Part shown: one piece after another, positions 1 through 13,255 of the stretch
How positions within the stretch are numbered: position 1 is the first letter of the stretch
Layout of the letters: the number at the start of each line of letters is the position of its first letter
Source of the DNA: Rostratula benghalensis
Lineage: Eukaryota > Chordata > Aves > Charadriiformes > Rostratulidae
Reading direction: 5' to 3'
Length of the DNA: 64,000 nt
NCBI GenBank assembly: GCA_013399305.1
Contig: VXAI01000013.1
Coordinates: forward strand, 3,549,572 to 3,613,571
Translations under genes and position numbers: made by a program
Notes under the pieces: model-generated
Told to the model about the DNA's origin: nothing
Database searches by the model: none
Seen by the model: the letters and a program-made list of their open reading frames with translations, nothing else

Positions 1-2161
1 GCATCATATTCAAAATGGTTATTACCGGGGATCACAGTGCTGTATTACAGGCTTATGATAACTATTGCTATAGAGCACATTTAAACGTAGTTTGGTAAAG
101 ATGGAGTACTTCAAGTACTTTATGTACTGCATCTGCTCCTGAATCTTCAGCAGGTTTTGTGGTTTGCCGTACATTCTACTTTTTTACCAAGTTTTCCTAA
201 GGAAGTAAGGCTTATGCAGTGACGCTTTGGCTTTTTATCTGTTCCTCCGTAATGAATTTGAAATCATGACCTAATTTTAGGTTTCCTATATATTGAAGTC
301 CTGGAAATTTTGTAAAAATAGGTATAGAGGTAGAAGTTGTCAAATCAGTGTCCTCATAACGGAAAAATGTGATCTCAGGGAGGTTGTTAAGCATCAAGGG
401 ATTGAAACAGGAGAGCAATTTAGGTATGTTTCAGGCAGGGGAAAGGGTTCAAATGGTGGCTGTCACAGTTCTGAAAAAGAGCCCTGGGATCAGCTACAGA
501 GCTGACACATTTTGATCATTTCATTATCCTTCCTTCTGTGTAATATACCCCTCTAAGCAGGAAAGTGACTCCTGTGTGCATTACACAGAATGAAGGAGAC
601 ATTTTGCTTCATTTTTAGTTGTTTTGGGTATTCTTCACAACAGCCACAGCTTGCAACCAAAGTCTTGTTTCTCTCAACGTTGAAGACGTGTGACTCACTG
701 AGAAGGTACACAGGTTTGGTCTCTGGCGGTGGGTGGTAGAGGAGAGGACTTAGGTCTCGATCTCACCAACATGTGTAGCACGTTGTTAACTCTGGGCATA
801 TTGATAGCCCAAATGGGAGTATTTTTATAGGTTTAAGATGAAGCACATGTGTAAGTGTTGGCAGGGTCAATTCCCAAAGGCTCGGTGTTTCTATCAGCTG
901 AAGGAGCTGCTCTCTTAACTCAGGTGAGGTTGACGCGGGTGCCTCCTCACAGAAGGTTTAATTCTCACTGACAGCGCATGTTAGCAGCTAAGTTTTCACA
1001 TTCTTTCTTTGTTTCCACGTGGTGCTTTGCTGGGTTATGAATACCTTCAAACTGGTGTATGCCTGAAATTACATGTGAAAGTAATATTCATTGTCTTTCC
1101 AAAACGTGTATTGCAGAAGTCCGAGAGAGAAAACTAAATGAAAGGTCTTTTTACGTGTGAGAAACATATCAATCTATGCTAACAGCTGATTTCAGCAGCC
1201 TCTTCTGTCACACTCCTGTGGCCAGAAAAAGGAAGGTTCTTTCTTTCCTCCAAGAAAATTGCCCCCCTAATGTTACTCTGAGGCAGGGTGAGGAGAGTGA
1301 AGAGGAAATTAGTGTTTCTTCTCTTCTCGTCATTTTGTTCCACTCAAAGGCTGTTAGCAGCCAATGAAAGCAGTTGCGCTCCTGTTGGCTGCCGCCTTTG
1401 TGTATTAGGCAGAGGGAAATGACAGCCTGCTGTAAAGGAAGGGCCCTTTTCACCAGAAATCATTGAAATTCCCATATCCTGGCCCTGAACAAGCAAGCAA
1501 GGAAACAACAGCAGGAGACAGCGCAATGTGTTGGCAATGGAGGGGAGCAGCCACGGAACAATTGATGTGAAAGCCTTCAGCTGAAATCAGCATGTGGCCC
1601 ACGAAGCTGGCCAGCCTGGTTGACTGTAGCTGCAATGAGGTATTTACACCTTGGACAAAGTAAGAGGAGTGCTAAAAAACCGTGAGAGAATCGTTAGACT
1701 GTGTTTATTAACAACACAGTGCTTTATCTTCAAAGTGTTGCACACAATTAACCAATATATTCGGCAGGAGCAGTAAATGGGTAACATTCATTATCACCCA
1801 GTCACTATCTTACCAAAGAGATTTAAAGGGATGAGAAGATGCACTTGAAGCTTTGGGAAGGCAGATTTTTAACCTACTGTTTGAGCTGGTGCAGCAACAC
1901 TTTGAACAACTTTGTGCCACCTTGTCCTTTCAGTCTTTGTTCCACCAGTCAAGAATTGCCCACAAGGCTGAGAGGGCATTTCAGTGTCCTCTTTCCTCAC
2001 TCCTCTTTCCTCACTTTGACATCTGCCTATTAGGAGATAGAATGAAATTAGTTCCCTTCCTAGACAGCTACAATTACTCTTGGAGGATAGTCACGGTTTT
2101 TGTTCATTAGCAGAAGTGCTCTGAAAGCAATATTTTATGTGAACATCCTCACCAAGTGTGC
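1..2161. other. Non-coding stretch, no gene seen
   Basis: This is AT-rich unique-looking sequence. Short open frames occur on both strands around 212-505 and 1176-1640, but they overlap one another, show no domain and have no consistent splice context. No transposon end or simple repeat was recognised. Confidence 0.6.
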
Positions 2162-2213
2162 ACCTGGAAAAGTGTGGTCATTCTGAACATAAAACACAGC
2201 ACCTTTTCCAGGT
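2162..2213. repeat. Inverted repeat, 11-bp arms with 30-nt spacer
   Basis: The left arm ACCTGGAAAAG (2162-2172) is the exact reverse complement of CTTTTCCAGGT (2203-2213). Inside the spacer TGTG and CACA can extend the stem after an asymmetric bulge. The whole foldback is only about 52 nt, short for a pre-miRNA. It may be chance; no function is claimed. Confidence 0.45.
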
Positions 2214-2771
2214 CTGGAGGGGGTGGCTGTTGCAAAGGCATTTGTATCGATCCCTGACTCTGGGGCTGAATGTAAGTCACTGGCAGCAGCGAAAGAAAGC
2301 TATAGACAGTCCTTCAAGGCAGCCAGATTCCAATTAATTTCTGATTAGCTATAGAAATGATACATTAAGTCAGACATTCCTACATGCTCTCACACAATAA
2401 TACATAGATTAGAAGACAAAGTTAGTTCCAGAAAGAGAATTCAGATCATGGAGAGCTCTTCTAACATGAAACAATATAGCGGTGTAGTTAGTTATCTGAG
2501 TATCGTCATTTAGTGCATAACAACCCTTTTCAAAGTCACCTTGTCATTCATGGGATAAAGTCACTTCAATGTGGATGCACAAGTACCACCAGTTCCAAGA
2601 AATACTGTCAATCTTTTCATTAAAGCTCCCCTCACCCCTTTTTCTCCCTCCCACCATTACTCTTTTTTTTTTTCTCCAAGAAAAGCACTGCACAATGTCA
2701 GTAAGAGAAAAAATTCTGTGAAACTCCAGGTCAACAAGAAAGTCTCATTTTTATTAAATTTGTTGGGAACC

Positions 2772-2795
2772 TTTTTTTTTTTTTTTTTTTTTTTT
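2772..2795. repeat. Poly-T run (24 T)
   Basis: This is an uninterrupted T24 tract. It could be the tail of a minus-strand retrocopy, but the bases to its right do not resemble a known 3' UTR and no target-site duplication was found, so simple repeat is the safer call. Confidence 0.85.
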
Positions 2796-3162
2796 GGAAG
2801 AGTAGCCTTCTATTGCTGCTTGCTTCTGTAGAGTCTTTGTAATTTTAGACCATTTGAAATGACTCTGAGCAATGCTTTGGATGTTTTCTAGTGCTTTCTA
2901 AAGAAAATCTACTCATTATAAACATCTCTAGCTCCAGTGAAAATGGAGCTTGTGCACAAATACCAAAGTACTTCCTTCTGCTTTTATTATGTTTAGTATA
3001 ATGTCTGAGAGATTATTTGTTCAGCTAGGATTTTATTTGTGATTACAACCTGATAAATAGAAAAAGGCAGTGATTAATTTATGTTTTTATTAAACTATCA
3101 AAGCTTCAAGTAGTACAATATGACAATATAAATATTGTGAATAGAAATGCTAAGAACTGTTG

Positions 3163-3182
3163 AAAAAAAAAGGGGGGGGGGG
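3163..3182. repeat. A9-G11 homopolymer junction
   Basis: Nine A are followed directly by eleven G. Such a junction is prone to polymerase slippage, so its exact length may be a sequencing estimate. Confidence 0.85.
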
Positions 3183-6100
3183 TGTCTTTGATGGTGCACA
3201 CTTTAGTCCAATTTGTACTGACAGTAATCTGGCCATACAGAGAGCTCAACAGGCTAAAATGCAGGTCCACACTGTGCCACAGATTCCTGTGCCGCCATAG
3301 ATCACCATTAGCAACTGCATTTTTAAAACAGTTGCCGATGTGCACTGTTTTGTATGCCCTCCTGAGAAAGCAGCCCTCAAGCCAGGACTGCTCCAGAGCC
3401 CTCGGTGCTTCAGCTGTTGGGCTGCAATGGGCCAAGGGAGGCCCCCAGCCTGATGGAAATGAAATGAAGTCTCCTTTTGTTGCACACATTCATGATGAGG
3501 GGAGCTCTATGTGTACAATGTGGCTGAGGTAACAGGACTGGGGTAAATGCAGCAAGATAATTTTCCTTCTAATTGTAGCTAACTATGCCAAAAGTTATTT
3601 TATTGCTAATGGCAACACATTACTTTAGAAATTTAAAACACGCATGGGTCAAAACAATTTTCTTCTTCAGGTTTGCTTGTTTTATAGCTGTGATTTCGCC
3701 AAAAAAAAAAAAATAATATATCCATTGATGTCTTAGAAATTAATGGTAACCTACAGTATTTCATGTTTCATGTACCTGGTGTACATCCTTTTGCAGGCCA
3801 GGAGAAAAACATCAACATCAAGTAGTTCGATTTGCAGCTATTGATTCTAAATGGCATGACAGCAAGACCGTGACATTTCTGTTCTTAAATTGTACTGCAG
3901 CCCATCTAGGGATTGTGAGCCCAATTGCTGTGCCTAAACAGGCAAAACTCTTGAACTGTCAGCGTTTCAGTCTTATTTCCTAGTTCAGACACAACTAAAG
4001 ATCTTGGCAATTCAGAACAGGTGAATGTACTTCCCCTCCTCTGTATTCTTGCACTGTGTCATACGGCTGGAGAAGGAAGCCTGGGTGGCACTAGGGTGCT
4101 ACAGCCTGCCCAGAGTCACGGTGGTAGGAAAGGGAAGGTGGTGCAGGCTGCTCTGAGAGAAAAAAAAAACCCCAAACCACACATATGAAAGGCACAGTGT
4201 GAACTTCTGAGCAGAACTGATGCCAGACTGCTTTGTCTCTTGCTTGTGGAATCATCCTAGATGTGCTGCTGATGTGGAAAGGTGTTGAATCAAAATACCA
4301 CTTCTTCTCCACAGGCACCTGCTCTCCTATAGTGTGATAGCAATTGCTTCTGGATGCCCCTTCTTTCCTGGTGGTGGCAAACTGTCTTTGTCCAAAGGGG
4401 AAGCCAAAATGCTCTGCAAGTAATACCCTCAGTACTATGGAAAATTATAGAAAATATAATTAGCCTTTGTCCTGCTAGGATTGAGTCAAGGTTGTCAGAG
4501 CAAGAAAGGATGGAAGTGTTCTTGGCTCATGTGTCTTCACTCATTGCCCTGCTCTGTTCTACTCATGTGCTCACCTGTATGAGCTGCTGGGCTTCCACCG
4601 CTGTGCATTGCCATAGTGGCTTCTTCCCTAGAAGCCTGCAAGTTCCAATACCTCCACCTGACTCCAAACTGGACTGTAGTGGGCAGAAGCAGTATGCAAA
4701 TGGCAAGCTCAAAGATGACAGCAGAGCAAAAGCCTGTAATTGGAACTAATGGTACTGGGTTATCCCATCATGTGCAAAAAATCAAAATCTGGAGGTGTGA
4801 TATGGCATATGATATTTAAGATTAAAGTTCCAGTTCTAGTAAATATCCAAAGAAACAGAGAAGACAGATCCTGAATTTGCATTATATGAAACAATAATCA
4901 GATGGGGAAAATGACCTTTTGCTAAAGTAAGAAGGAAGGGGTAAGAAAACTGGAGAAAATGCCTATGGGCAGCAGTGGGAAAGCCAAGGACTACAGCACA
5001 CACAGATATCTGGCTTACAATGTCTACTGGTACAAAGCCACTTTTTTTTTTTTCCAAGTTGATTTGAGCCTGCTGAATAACTTCACTCTGATCCAGACAT
5101 TTGCATTCAGCAGCTTCAGTGTTTTTGACCTAGCACTTAAGATCCCTGGAACTGAGTTTGTGAGTGAACAAGGGTCCCAAACAAGCAGTTAAACAGCACA
5201 TGATTGTGGCTCCGTTGTTTTGTAGTGTGACTTGCAATTGCTTTTTCACTTACTATTCCTTCAGGCAAACAGACTTTTTAATTCCTGTGCATTTCACAGG
5301 AAGATTTGTCGATCTGCCCTTAATGTTTTGCTTCATCTGATTGTTGTTAAGAAATACCAGGGATTTGGACTTGAATTCTCTGCCTGGAGACATTTTTGTT
5401 TGCTTAACAAACCATCAACCCATATGGAGAAATTTTGAACAAAGCTTGCTGTAACTGTTGTTTTAAAGTTAATATTGTAATGTTCAGAGGTCCATGCATT
5501 ACACAGTAAATGATTTATCCTGCCAACAGTATTCCTCATTAGCATGGAAGGAGTGAGATGAATTTCTTGGGCAAAGGCTGTTTTAGGGTTGAATTTTAGG
5601 CTTGGTTTTTACAAAGCCACATCAGTCGTGATCTAATCGTACTATTTCAGCAGAGCTGACATTTAAAGTATGCAATAATTCTACCACTTCAGACAACCAC
5701 TATTTCAAGGACTATCTCCTAGAAACTACATTTAAGCATCATCCAGTCTGAAGTAAGAATTGTCGTCAAATAAGGAAAAATTAAATAGATTAATCTACAG
5801 GGAAAATAATTGTGATTTGTTTATGCAGGAATTTGAGATACACTAGCACTGAAAATATACAGGTGGCCAATCAGCCAGAAAGTTTTCACTTACCAGAATT
5901 TCAAGTCTTCTTTGTTCTACTGACAGAAATGTATTGGTAAGAAGACAGCCACATTAGGTTTAGATGCTTAAAACTGTATATCGGGAGAAATGTCTCATGG
6001 ATTAATCTTAATAAGTGTCACTCTCAAAAGATAACCAGCTTCAAAATCAATCTGTCAATCCCAACCACATACTTGTGGTTAATACACTCTTTGTATTAAG

Positions 6101-8309
6101 TAAAATTTCTCTGTAAAACCTTGGAAGCGGAGGTACTGAGGGGTCTCTGCCAGGAAGACGAGCTACGAGGGGCTTATGTGGAATGGCTGGGCAAACAAAG
6201 TGGAACAGGCAGCAACTGCTCCCCTGCTCCTCCAAAGATTAGCATTGATAACAACAAAGTGAAATAAAACTACATAATCCAAACCATCACATTTCTCTGC
6301 TTGGTCTTCAGCCAAGTCATATGTCAATGAGTGTAGATCTCTGTCTCCCAAAGGCATTGCCTTCACTCTGCCTCTCTAAAAAGCAGTTCCCACGGCTGTT
6401 CACTGCCTGCTTCGCTGGGGGAAGGAAAAGCTGAACTGGTTAGGTGCTGGTTCAGGGTCTCTGTGTGTCTTTTACAGCAGCACAGTTTAGAAATGTGTTC
6501 TTAGTTTGATTGTAAAAACAAACTCCTCTTATATTCCTATTTCTTATATGGCATCATAGAATTATGGTGCATTTTACACATGCAGATGTTATTGCATGAA
6601 GAGCTTGAAATGCAAAAAGAAAATAAGCCAAAGCAAATAAACACAAGGTAAAGCAGAGGACAGCAGCACAGGAGGGAGGAGAAAAGAGAATTGGTTGTTT
6701 GGTGAGGCAAGATTTAGAGGGATTTTGAAGAGAACCTGGAGGATGAAGACAGGATAATTATTCAATTGCAGGGACCCAAATAGACTGGGAAAAATAGTGA
6801 AGCAAAACAATAAAGCAAAAAGATTAAAAAGAGCAGAAGAATCAGGAGGAATGGAAAATAAAATCAGAGGTTGGCAGTTTCAAATATATTTAGTTTTCAG
6901 GACCATTTCATACAACAGAACTTGATATTTAGGCTGTGGAGGAAAGATATAAACACTGGCCTGATGATGTTAAGGAGCTGGTCTCGGTGCCAGTCAAGAC
7001 CTTCAAACTCTGCCAGTGGACATGAATAATGGAAGGAAGCAAGTACTGAAATTGTCGGGGCCACGTGGAGAAGCTCTGACTGACTGTGCTACAAGGGCAG
7101 ACTGCTGTGCCTTCCCACGCAGCCTCAGCTGCTGGGGCCATGGCCATGCATCACTTTCCCTTGTGCCTCATCTGCTTCCTTAACCCAGTGTCATTATGGA
7201 AAACACTACAGAGGAGGGGGCCAAACAGCAACATGAATAGATGCGTTCACACCTGAGAGCTGATGTGAATGCATGCCACATGAGAGCCAGGTGGGACACA
7301 TTCTGATGGACAGTCCAATATTCCACAATCCTGGTTCTGCCCGGCAGGGTTGGTGGCGGGCAAGTTTGGTGGTTGGCAGAGTCACAAGTACAAAGGTTGC
7401 AGCTTGCTCAACCAAGCTTTGTTGCATCTCTCTTTAATAGTATCTGTTTAATCAATTGTTTACCACTAATGACCTAACTTACAAACCAGAATTATATTTG
7501 CATAAACACTGAGGAATGCAAAGGCTCTGAGCACTTGTATTGCACTCTGGGGAAGAGGTGGAAGCCATGGGGGGAGGCACTGACATTCAGGCCTGATTGG
7601 GGTCACTTTAAAAGCACTATCTCCTTTTTGGGTACTTAATTGTACAAGCATATCTGCAGCAGATCATTGTAGCTTTTTGTTGTGGACAAAGATGGAAAAA
7701 ATCCATTAAAGAAGGAGTGGTTGAAGTTATACACTGTCTTGATTTGATGGTAACTTTTCATACAGCCTCACATTCTTATAAGCAAACTCAGTAAATACGG
7801 TAAGTTCATCTGAACTACAAGGTGAATACACAATGGCTGAAAAATTATGCTTTGAACATCTTAAAGTTTTATAGAATACCGAGAAATACAGCACATTTAT
7901 CGTCATGAAAAGGTTGTTACAAAGCCACAGCTTTATTAATCAATAGCCTTATGTTAGAGGTAAAAGAATGATTAGAGAAGATGCAGCTCCATTATTTATG
8001 GGAAGTAAGCAACTAATGCACAAAACAGGAGGAAGACTGAAACATTCAGTGCTTTTGTTTGTCTCCACTGTAGGAAAAAAACTAGCTGTGACCACAAATT
8101 ATTGACTACTGAAAAATGGGAAGCTAGAGACAGTGAAGAGGAAAGGAATGGAATAAACGGACATACTTATAAAGTTAAAAGAAAGGTATCTAAGCAAATT
8201 ATTAATAATTTCATAACCTTAGATTTGTAAGAAAGAGACAACATGCATTTATCAACCCTCACATAATGTCACATCAATCAGACTTCCTTTCCTGACAGGC
8301 TAACCAGCT

Positions 8310-8905
8310 TAGAAGATAAAAGGAGGCAGTAGAAATAGTATATTGTATCTTGATTTTGGAATAAATTTTGATACAGGATTGTGTGACTGACAATCCAGGG
8401 AGATGGGATTAAGGTAGATTTACACAGAAGGTTAAAAAGCTGCACTCAGAGAAGTTACCAATGTTTTCTTCTCAAACTGGAAGGCAAGCACAGTTCTAGT
8501 TCTCCACTACTTTCATCAGCAGTGAATGATGAAATAGGGAGGAAACCTATATTGATGCAAACATGATGGAAAGAATTATATACTCTGTGGAAGACAAGAT
8601 CAAAATTTAAAATGACTGGCAGACAGGAGAAATGGTTCAAAACAATAAAAGGAAGCTCAGTGAAGAGAAAGACAAAGTGACAAAGTGGAAGCAAAAGTTA
8701 GTTGACAAACGCATGACGGCAAGAGGCAGCAGAGTTGACAAGGTGGTAATTACAAAATACTGTTGCGTTTTATTCTTGGCCATCAGGAAGCCTCATCTGA
8801 GGGAACATGTGCCACTTGGGTCCTACATTCTAAATGAGGATAACAGAAGAAAATTCAGAGATGAACTACAGAACGGTAAGGGTTTAGAAAAAATGGTCTG
8901 GGCTG
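8310..8905 (+). mobile_element. Old CR1 LINE fragment (reverse transcriptase region)
   Basis: This is a heavily decayed CR1-family segment on the plus strand. Landmarks in CR1 order are: TATCTTGATTTTGG-like sequence near 8345, matching the 'tatcttgattttagtaagg' part of the RT domain; CTGCACTCAGAGAAGTTA near 8441; GATCAAAATTTAAAATGA at about 8599 followed by GGAGAAATGG; and AGCCTCATCTGAGGGAAC at about 8790 followed by GGTTTAGAAAAAATGG. These correspond to successive blocks of the CR1 pol ORF upstream of its C-terminus. A 106-codon frame starting at 8632 runs through the relic but lacks catalytic motifs and is frameshifted relative to the original, so it is not a gene. The 3' tail is missing and the divergence suggests an ancient, probably pre-avian, copy. 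Confidence 0.65.
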
Positions 8906-11900
8906 CAACTCTGAGGGAACTTGTTTCTGGTGTTGAAGAAAGTAGATTGTGAGGGTATGGTAAGAGTCTAATGATATATTGATACTAGGACATCATTCTA
9001 TGAAATGAAACAGTAATCAGGTTGTTTTTTTTCTTCCATTTTTGCTGAGCACAAGGCAAGCACTAGCATATTTCATTTGCATCAGAAAGACTCAGCAAGG
9101 ACTGTTTTCGCCATTTGCTGTCTTATTTGTTGTTAGGGAGTGAAGACCAGAGTACGTTGCAGGGACGTTGCAGAACTGCTGCTGTTAAGGAATTAAAGAA
9201 GCATCTGTCATTAATGTTCAAATTGCTGTTAGTCCTGTTTCAGTGTAAGGGAATACACTGCCTGGGGGGGTGATGAACATATGAATCACCTGGACATGCC
9301 TCTTCACAGAAACTAGAGAGGCAGCATCATGCAAGATGTAGGCTCCAATTTAGCTTCTCCAGAGTTAACTGGGAAGACCTTTTTTTAGGCATTTGTCTCT
9401 TGCCTAATAAATAATAATAATCTTGCATTAGTCTCTCAGGTCCACTTTATCATTCCCTGTCTCTCATGTGTGAGGATCTGTTGGCACATGCTCTAGCAGC
9501 CTTTGTGCAGATTTGTTTATGGTGCCGAGTCCCATTTTCTCTAAAGCAAGGGCACTTTCATCCTTTCACCCTGTCCTTCTCTGCATCCAATATCATGCTC
9601 TCAGATGTACCACCAAGGGAAATTGTCCAAGGTCAAAAGTGAAAGGGTTTTATTACTGATGCTATTTGAAAATTATTGCTATTTAGTTCTCTAGCATGGC
9701 CCAACCACCCTCATCTTTGGGCAGCACAGAGAGAGAGATCCTTCTATGTGGGAGTTTCTGATATAAGCACAACTGCCAAGAAGTCTAACATGAAATCCTG
9801 CTCTTTACCTGTCATCTTTTGTCACTAAAGCCCTTACTACAGCTTTTTCTCAACAAAGACTGACTGTATAGGAAGGTATCAGTACATTTCCAACATCTAG
9901 CAGGATGTAATAATGTTATGTCTTTACTGGAGTCTAGTGTAGCCTCAGGTCAGCAGAGTGTTTTGAGTATATGAGAAAGGAAGGAGCATAGCAAAATGCA
10001 ATGAAGGATCCCCTGGTTGACTGCTCACTACCTTGTTATTCAGACACAGACACCCAAGGTGCTTTGAACATCTCCTTTCTGTATGGGCCTAGATTTGTTT
10101 TCCAGTCTCAGACTCCCCTAGGAGCCACTCTGAGAGCTGCAATGCTCTTGGAAGTCCCAGCTCCCTCCTCAAACACCGACATTCCCACAGGCTCAGGAAA
10201 CTTGCAGAATGCATGAGTGAACAAGTTTTGCACAATAATTCTGAGCATCCTGTCTTTTACTCAGCGGGGAAACCATGAGAGGTTCCCCATTCCTACCAAT
10301 AAGCCAGGAGAATCCCTGATGTGGGCAGAGCTATTTCACACCTATTTGCCAGGGGGCAAATTTGCCAGGGGGCAAATGTGGCACCTATTTAGTCCTTGCC
10401 AGCGAGGAGCTCATAGACCCCCCACCAGGTGATTTCTGGCCAAAATCACCTTTTCTTTGCTGTCTTGAGTGGGAGCTGGTTTATTGTGGAGGGTGATTAC
10501 ATTTCAGTGGGAGAGCACTTAAGCTAATTGCTCGGTATTGTTAGTCCTGTGCCAACATTCCTCTGGAGTTTTAGTTCAAAGGCCTGTGTTGCAATCAAAA
10601 TACTTTGCTGTTTGACATAGATATACCCGGAGTTCATCAGCTGGAAGAGAATGATTGCATTGTGTCGACAGAATGCAGAGATATTGTCAAGCGAGCAGGT
10701 AACCAAGAGTGAAATCTGAGGGTGAGATTTCCCGTTTTGGTTCCTGAGGATGAACAGTGCTGAATAATTGAGAAGCCCGTTTCCTGCAGCTGGTGCTGTA
10801 TCGAAAGGCCATCAACAATGTACCTTCTCATCACCAAAATTTACTTTATTGCTCAATTTCATGTCTTGATAAATGCAGTGGGGATATTTATATCCAGATC
10901 ACTTGTTCAGCTTGATAAGCCATACAGAAGCAGTGAACTTCAGGCTTTTTCATCTGATAGAATTCCCAGTCTAGTATAAAAAAAAAAAAAAAGTATCTGC
11001 AAAACCAAGTCGTATGGCTCTTTACAACAGATGCTGTGGCTTTTTACTGTGAAATATTGTGACACCTATCAACAAAGGTTAGTGGAGACAATGTCTTGGG
11101 AAATTGTGTGACGAGTATGAAATTCACAGCCAGTATACGGAGAGGGTATGGGCGGAATAGTCGCTTGCTAGAGACTATAGTCCACAAATCTTTGTAGAGA
11201 AAACAATGAGATAATAATGAAAAACATGTGTTTTGATTATTTTACCCTCCTCTATTCAAATACAAGTAATTTATTGTGGTGTTTTTTTTCTAAAACTCTG
11301 CTTTCATGTAGACCATGCATTGTAAGGATATTTGCTACATTCAATATACATTTATGTATGTGTATACACAGGCTTTAGCATAGACAACATTTTTTATTGG
11401 TTACTCCCTCTTCCACCCAGGTAAAAACTGAAGTGCACTCCAAGCTTTAAAACAGATCAGGGAGCCTTTTTGCTGGGTTGTGTAATTGCTTTGCCCATTT
11501 TTACAGGGAAGCTCTTTAGCGTGCAGCTATTCTGCACAGTAGTTTAAAACAGTAGAGCCAGATGAAATTATGGTGGGAGTTTTCAGCAGACAGGCTGTAA
11601 TTATCCAGTTTGGAATTTGACCAGAGTGAAATAGAAGCTTGCCTACCAATAAACATACTTGAAGTAACATGTTTTTGAAGTTTTTAAACAAAGAATCTTG
11701 TTTGGATGGAGAAAGGGCAAGATGGGAGTCATAAAATCTGTGTTGCTGTGGCATACATTTAATAGCTATACTGTGAATTATTGAAGCTCTCTTTCCCTCT
11801 TTTTTATCTTTAAAAAAGAACAATAGTGTCAGGTCTTACCACCACTAACTCTCTTCATTTTTACCCTGTATTACTTTGAGAATGATGATGGGGTTGGCAC

Positions 11901-13239
11901 AAGTGTCTTGGACTCTTTTAGCTTCAGTTTTTCCATGCTCACTGGGTTCTCATCTGTGACTCCAGAATGGCCTTGCCTGTGGAGGGCCAGATTAATTCCC
12001 ATGGCAAGGACAATTGTGTGAGCATTTGTCTGGAGTAACTCCGCCCTGTGGAATTATTTATAATTTTAGCAATTAGTTCATTTTCAAAATAGGATTGCCA
12101 TTATTATTATTTTTTTTTTATTTCAACAGAGTATTAGAGTATTTTCCCATGGCAAGTTATTCTGCGGTGGCTGCAAGCTTCTCTGTGTAGATAATCTCCT
12201 TGCTCAGGAGTTTTGCGTTGCCCACCAGATCTATGTGGAAACCCCTAGGAAGAATAAGCTACCATAAGGGAGCTAACTGTGATACAGCAACCCAAAGCAA
12301 AGTTTCAGTTGTGAAACAGCCATATGAAAGTGAAGTTTTGTTTTCATGTTGCAGTTTTCCCCATAATTTTCACACCAGTATGCTTCACATGATTTTTGAA
12401 ATGCCAAAATTTTGTTGTCTGTTAATTTGTCCAGTAGTTTGGGCTTATGGAAGAGAAGGAGAGAGCTTCAGCAATGCACAGGATGAATCAATGTACATGT
12501 ACATACTTGCAGTGAGGCAGGGCAGAAGTGACAAAAGATTGATTTGCTCAGAGCTGACCTCAATTACTGGTCTGCTGCAAGGGATATGCAGGGGCTCATT
12601 TTGCCATAAGTGTCATGACACGTGAAAGTGTCACAATGGCACAGATGAAGTTCCATCATGATATACAGCAATGAGTAACTAACCGGACAATATGAGAGCA
12701 GAGAGAGTGGAGAGGAAAACCCAGTAGCCTCTTGGGCTCAGCTTCTGGATACGCTTCAAAAAAACTCTGAAATTCAGTAAAACTGAAGCACTTGCAACTA
12801 TACATAGCCTAATTAAGGTTTTATGACAAAAATCAAATGCTTATCCAAACTATAGGCTTTCAATTGCAAACCGTACCAACCTATATGGGTGTCTCTTCTT
12901 CAAAGATCGGATCTTCACCGATGCTGCTCTCAGTCATGAATCTCAGGAGACCTCAGGGGACAGGCAGCAGCTCTCTAACACACATTGTGCTACGGTCAGG
13001 AACAGCACAGCGGCACTTTCTGGTGCTACCTCCACAGTGATGGAACTTTTTTGAATTACCTAGAGAAAAGCATAAATTCTAGCCGTGGGGTCTATGCAAA
13101 TGAGTCAAAAACATTCCTGACTAGATGGAGCAGATTTATAACTTTTGTGAAGCAGAACAAGCTGGTGATGTTGGAGCCACACAGCTAAAAATGCACTTAA
13201 ATTCTTACAGTCACCCTGAGAACATACCACACATACTTT
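8906..13239. other. Non-coding stretch
   Basis: No gene was recognised. It contains a duplicated 16-bp palindrome (10345-10376), an A15 run at 10978-10992 and a 12-bp palindrome GTGTCATGACAC at 12610-12621. The longest open frame of the window (141 codons, 12200-12625) lies here but has no domain, no splice context and an amino-acid composition expected of random sequence. Confidence 0.55.
10345..10376. repeat. Tandem pair of a 16-bp palindromic unit
   Basis: The unit TTTGCCAGGGGGCAAA occurs twice with no gap (10345-10360 and 10361-10376). Each unit is a hairpin: TTTGCC, a 4-nt AGGG loop, then GGCAAA. The junction of the two units forms GGCAAATTTGCC, a perfect 12-bp palindrome, so the 32 bp can fold in more than one way. 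A duplication by replication slippage at a hairpin explains it. Confidence 0.9.
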
Positions 13240-13255
13240 CACACACACACACACA
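13240..13255. repeat. (CA)8 microsatellite
   Basis: Eight CA dinucleotides follow TACTTT. It is short and ordinary for vertebrate non-coding DNA. Confidence 0.9.

Larger units (their letters stand above)
2214..8309. other. Non-coding stretch with homopolymer runs
   Basis: No gene was recognised. The notable low-complexity parts are a run of 24 T at 2772-2795 and an A9-G11 run at 3163-3182. Open frames of 116 and 127 codons overlap on opposite strands at about 3106-3532, and one of 131 codons lies at 4354-4749. None has a recognisable domain. The rest is AT-rich unique sequence. Confidence 0.55.

Noticed and set aside
2162..2213. Possible microRNA precursor
   Set aside because: The foldback is only about 52 nt, with an 11-bp perfect stem and a large open loop, below the usual pre-miRNA size.
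2772..2795. Poly-T as the tail of a minus-strand processed pseudogene
   Set aside because: No recognisable gene sequence lies to its right and no target-site duplication flanks it.
6550..6575. GCATCATAGAATTATGG as a CR1 3' tail
   Set aside because: Only the ATCATAGAAT word matches; the adjoining sequence has no CR1 3' UTR.
8632..8952. 106-codon lysine-rich frame
   Set aside because: It lies inside an old CR1 relic and is frameshifted relative to the CR1 reading frame.
12200..12625. 141-codon plus-strand frame, the longest in the window
   Set aside because: No domain, no signal of splicing, composition like random AT-rich DNA. A frame of this length is expected by chance in 64 kb.
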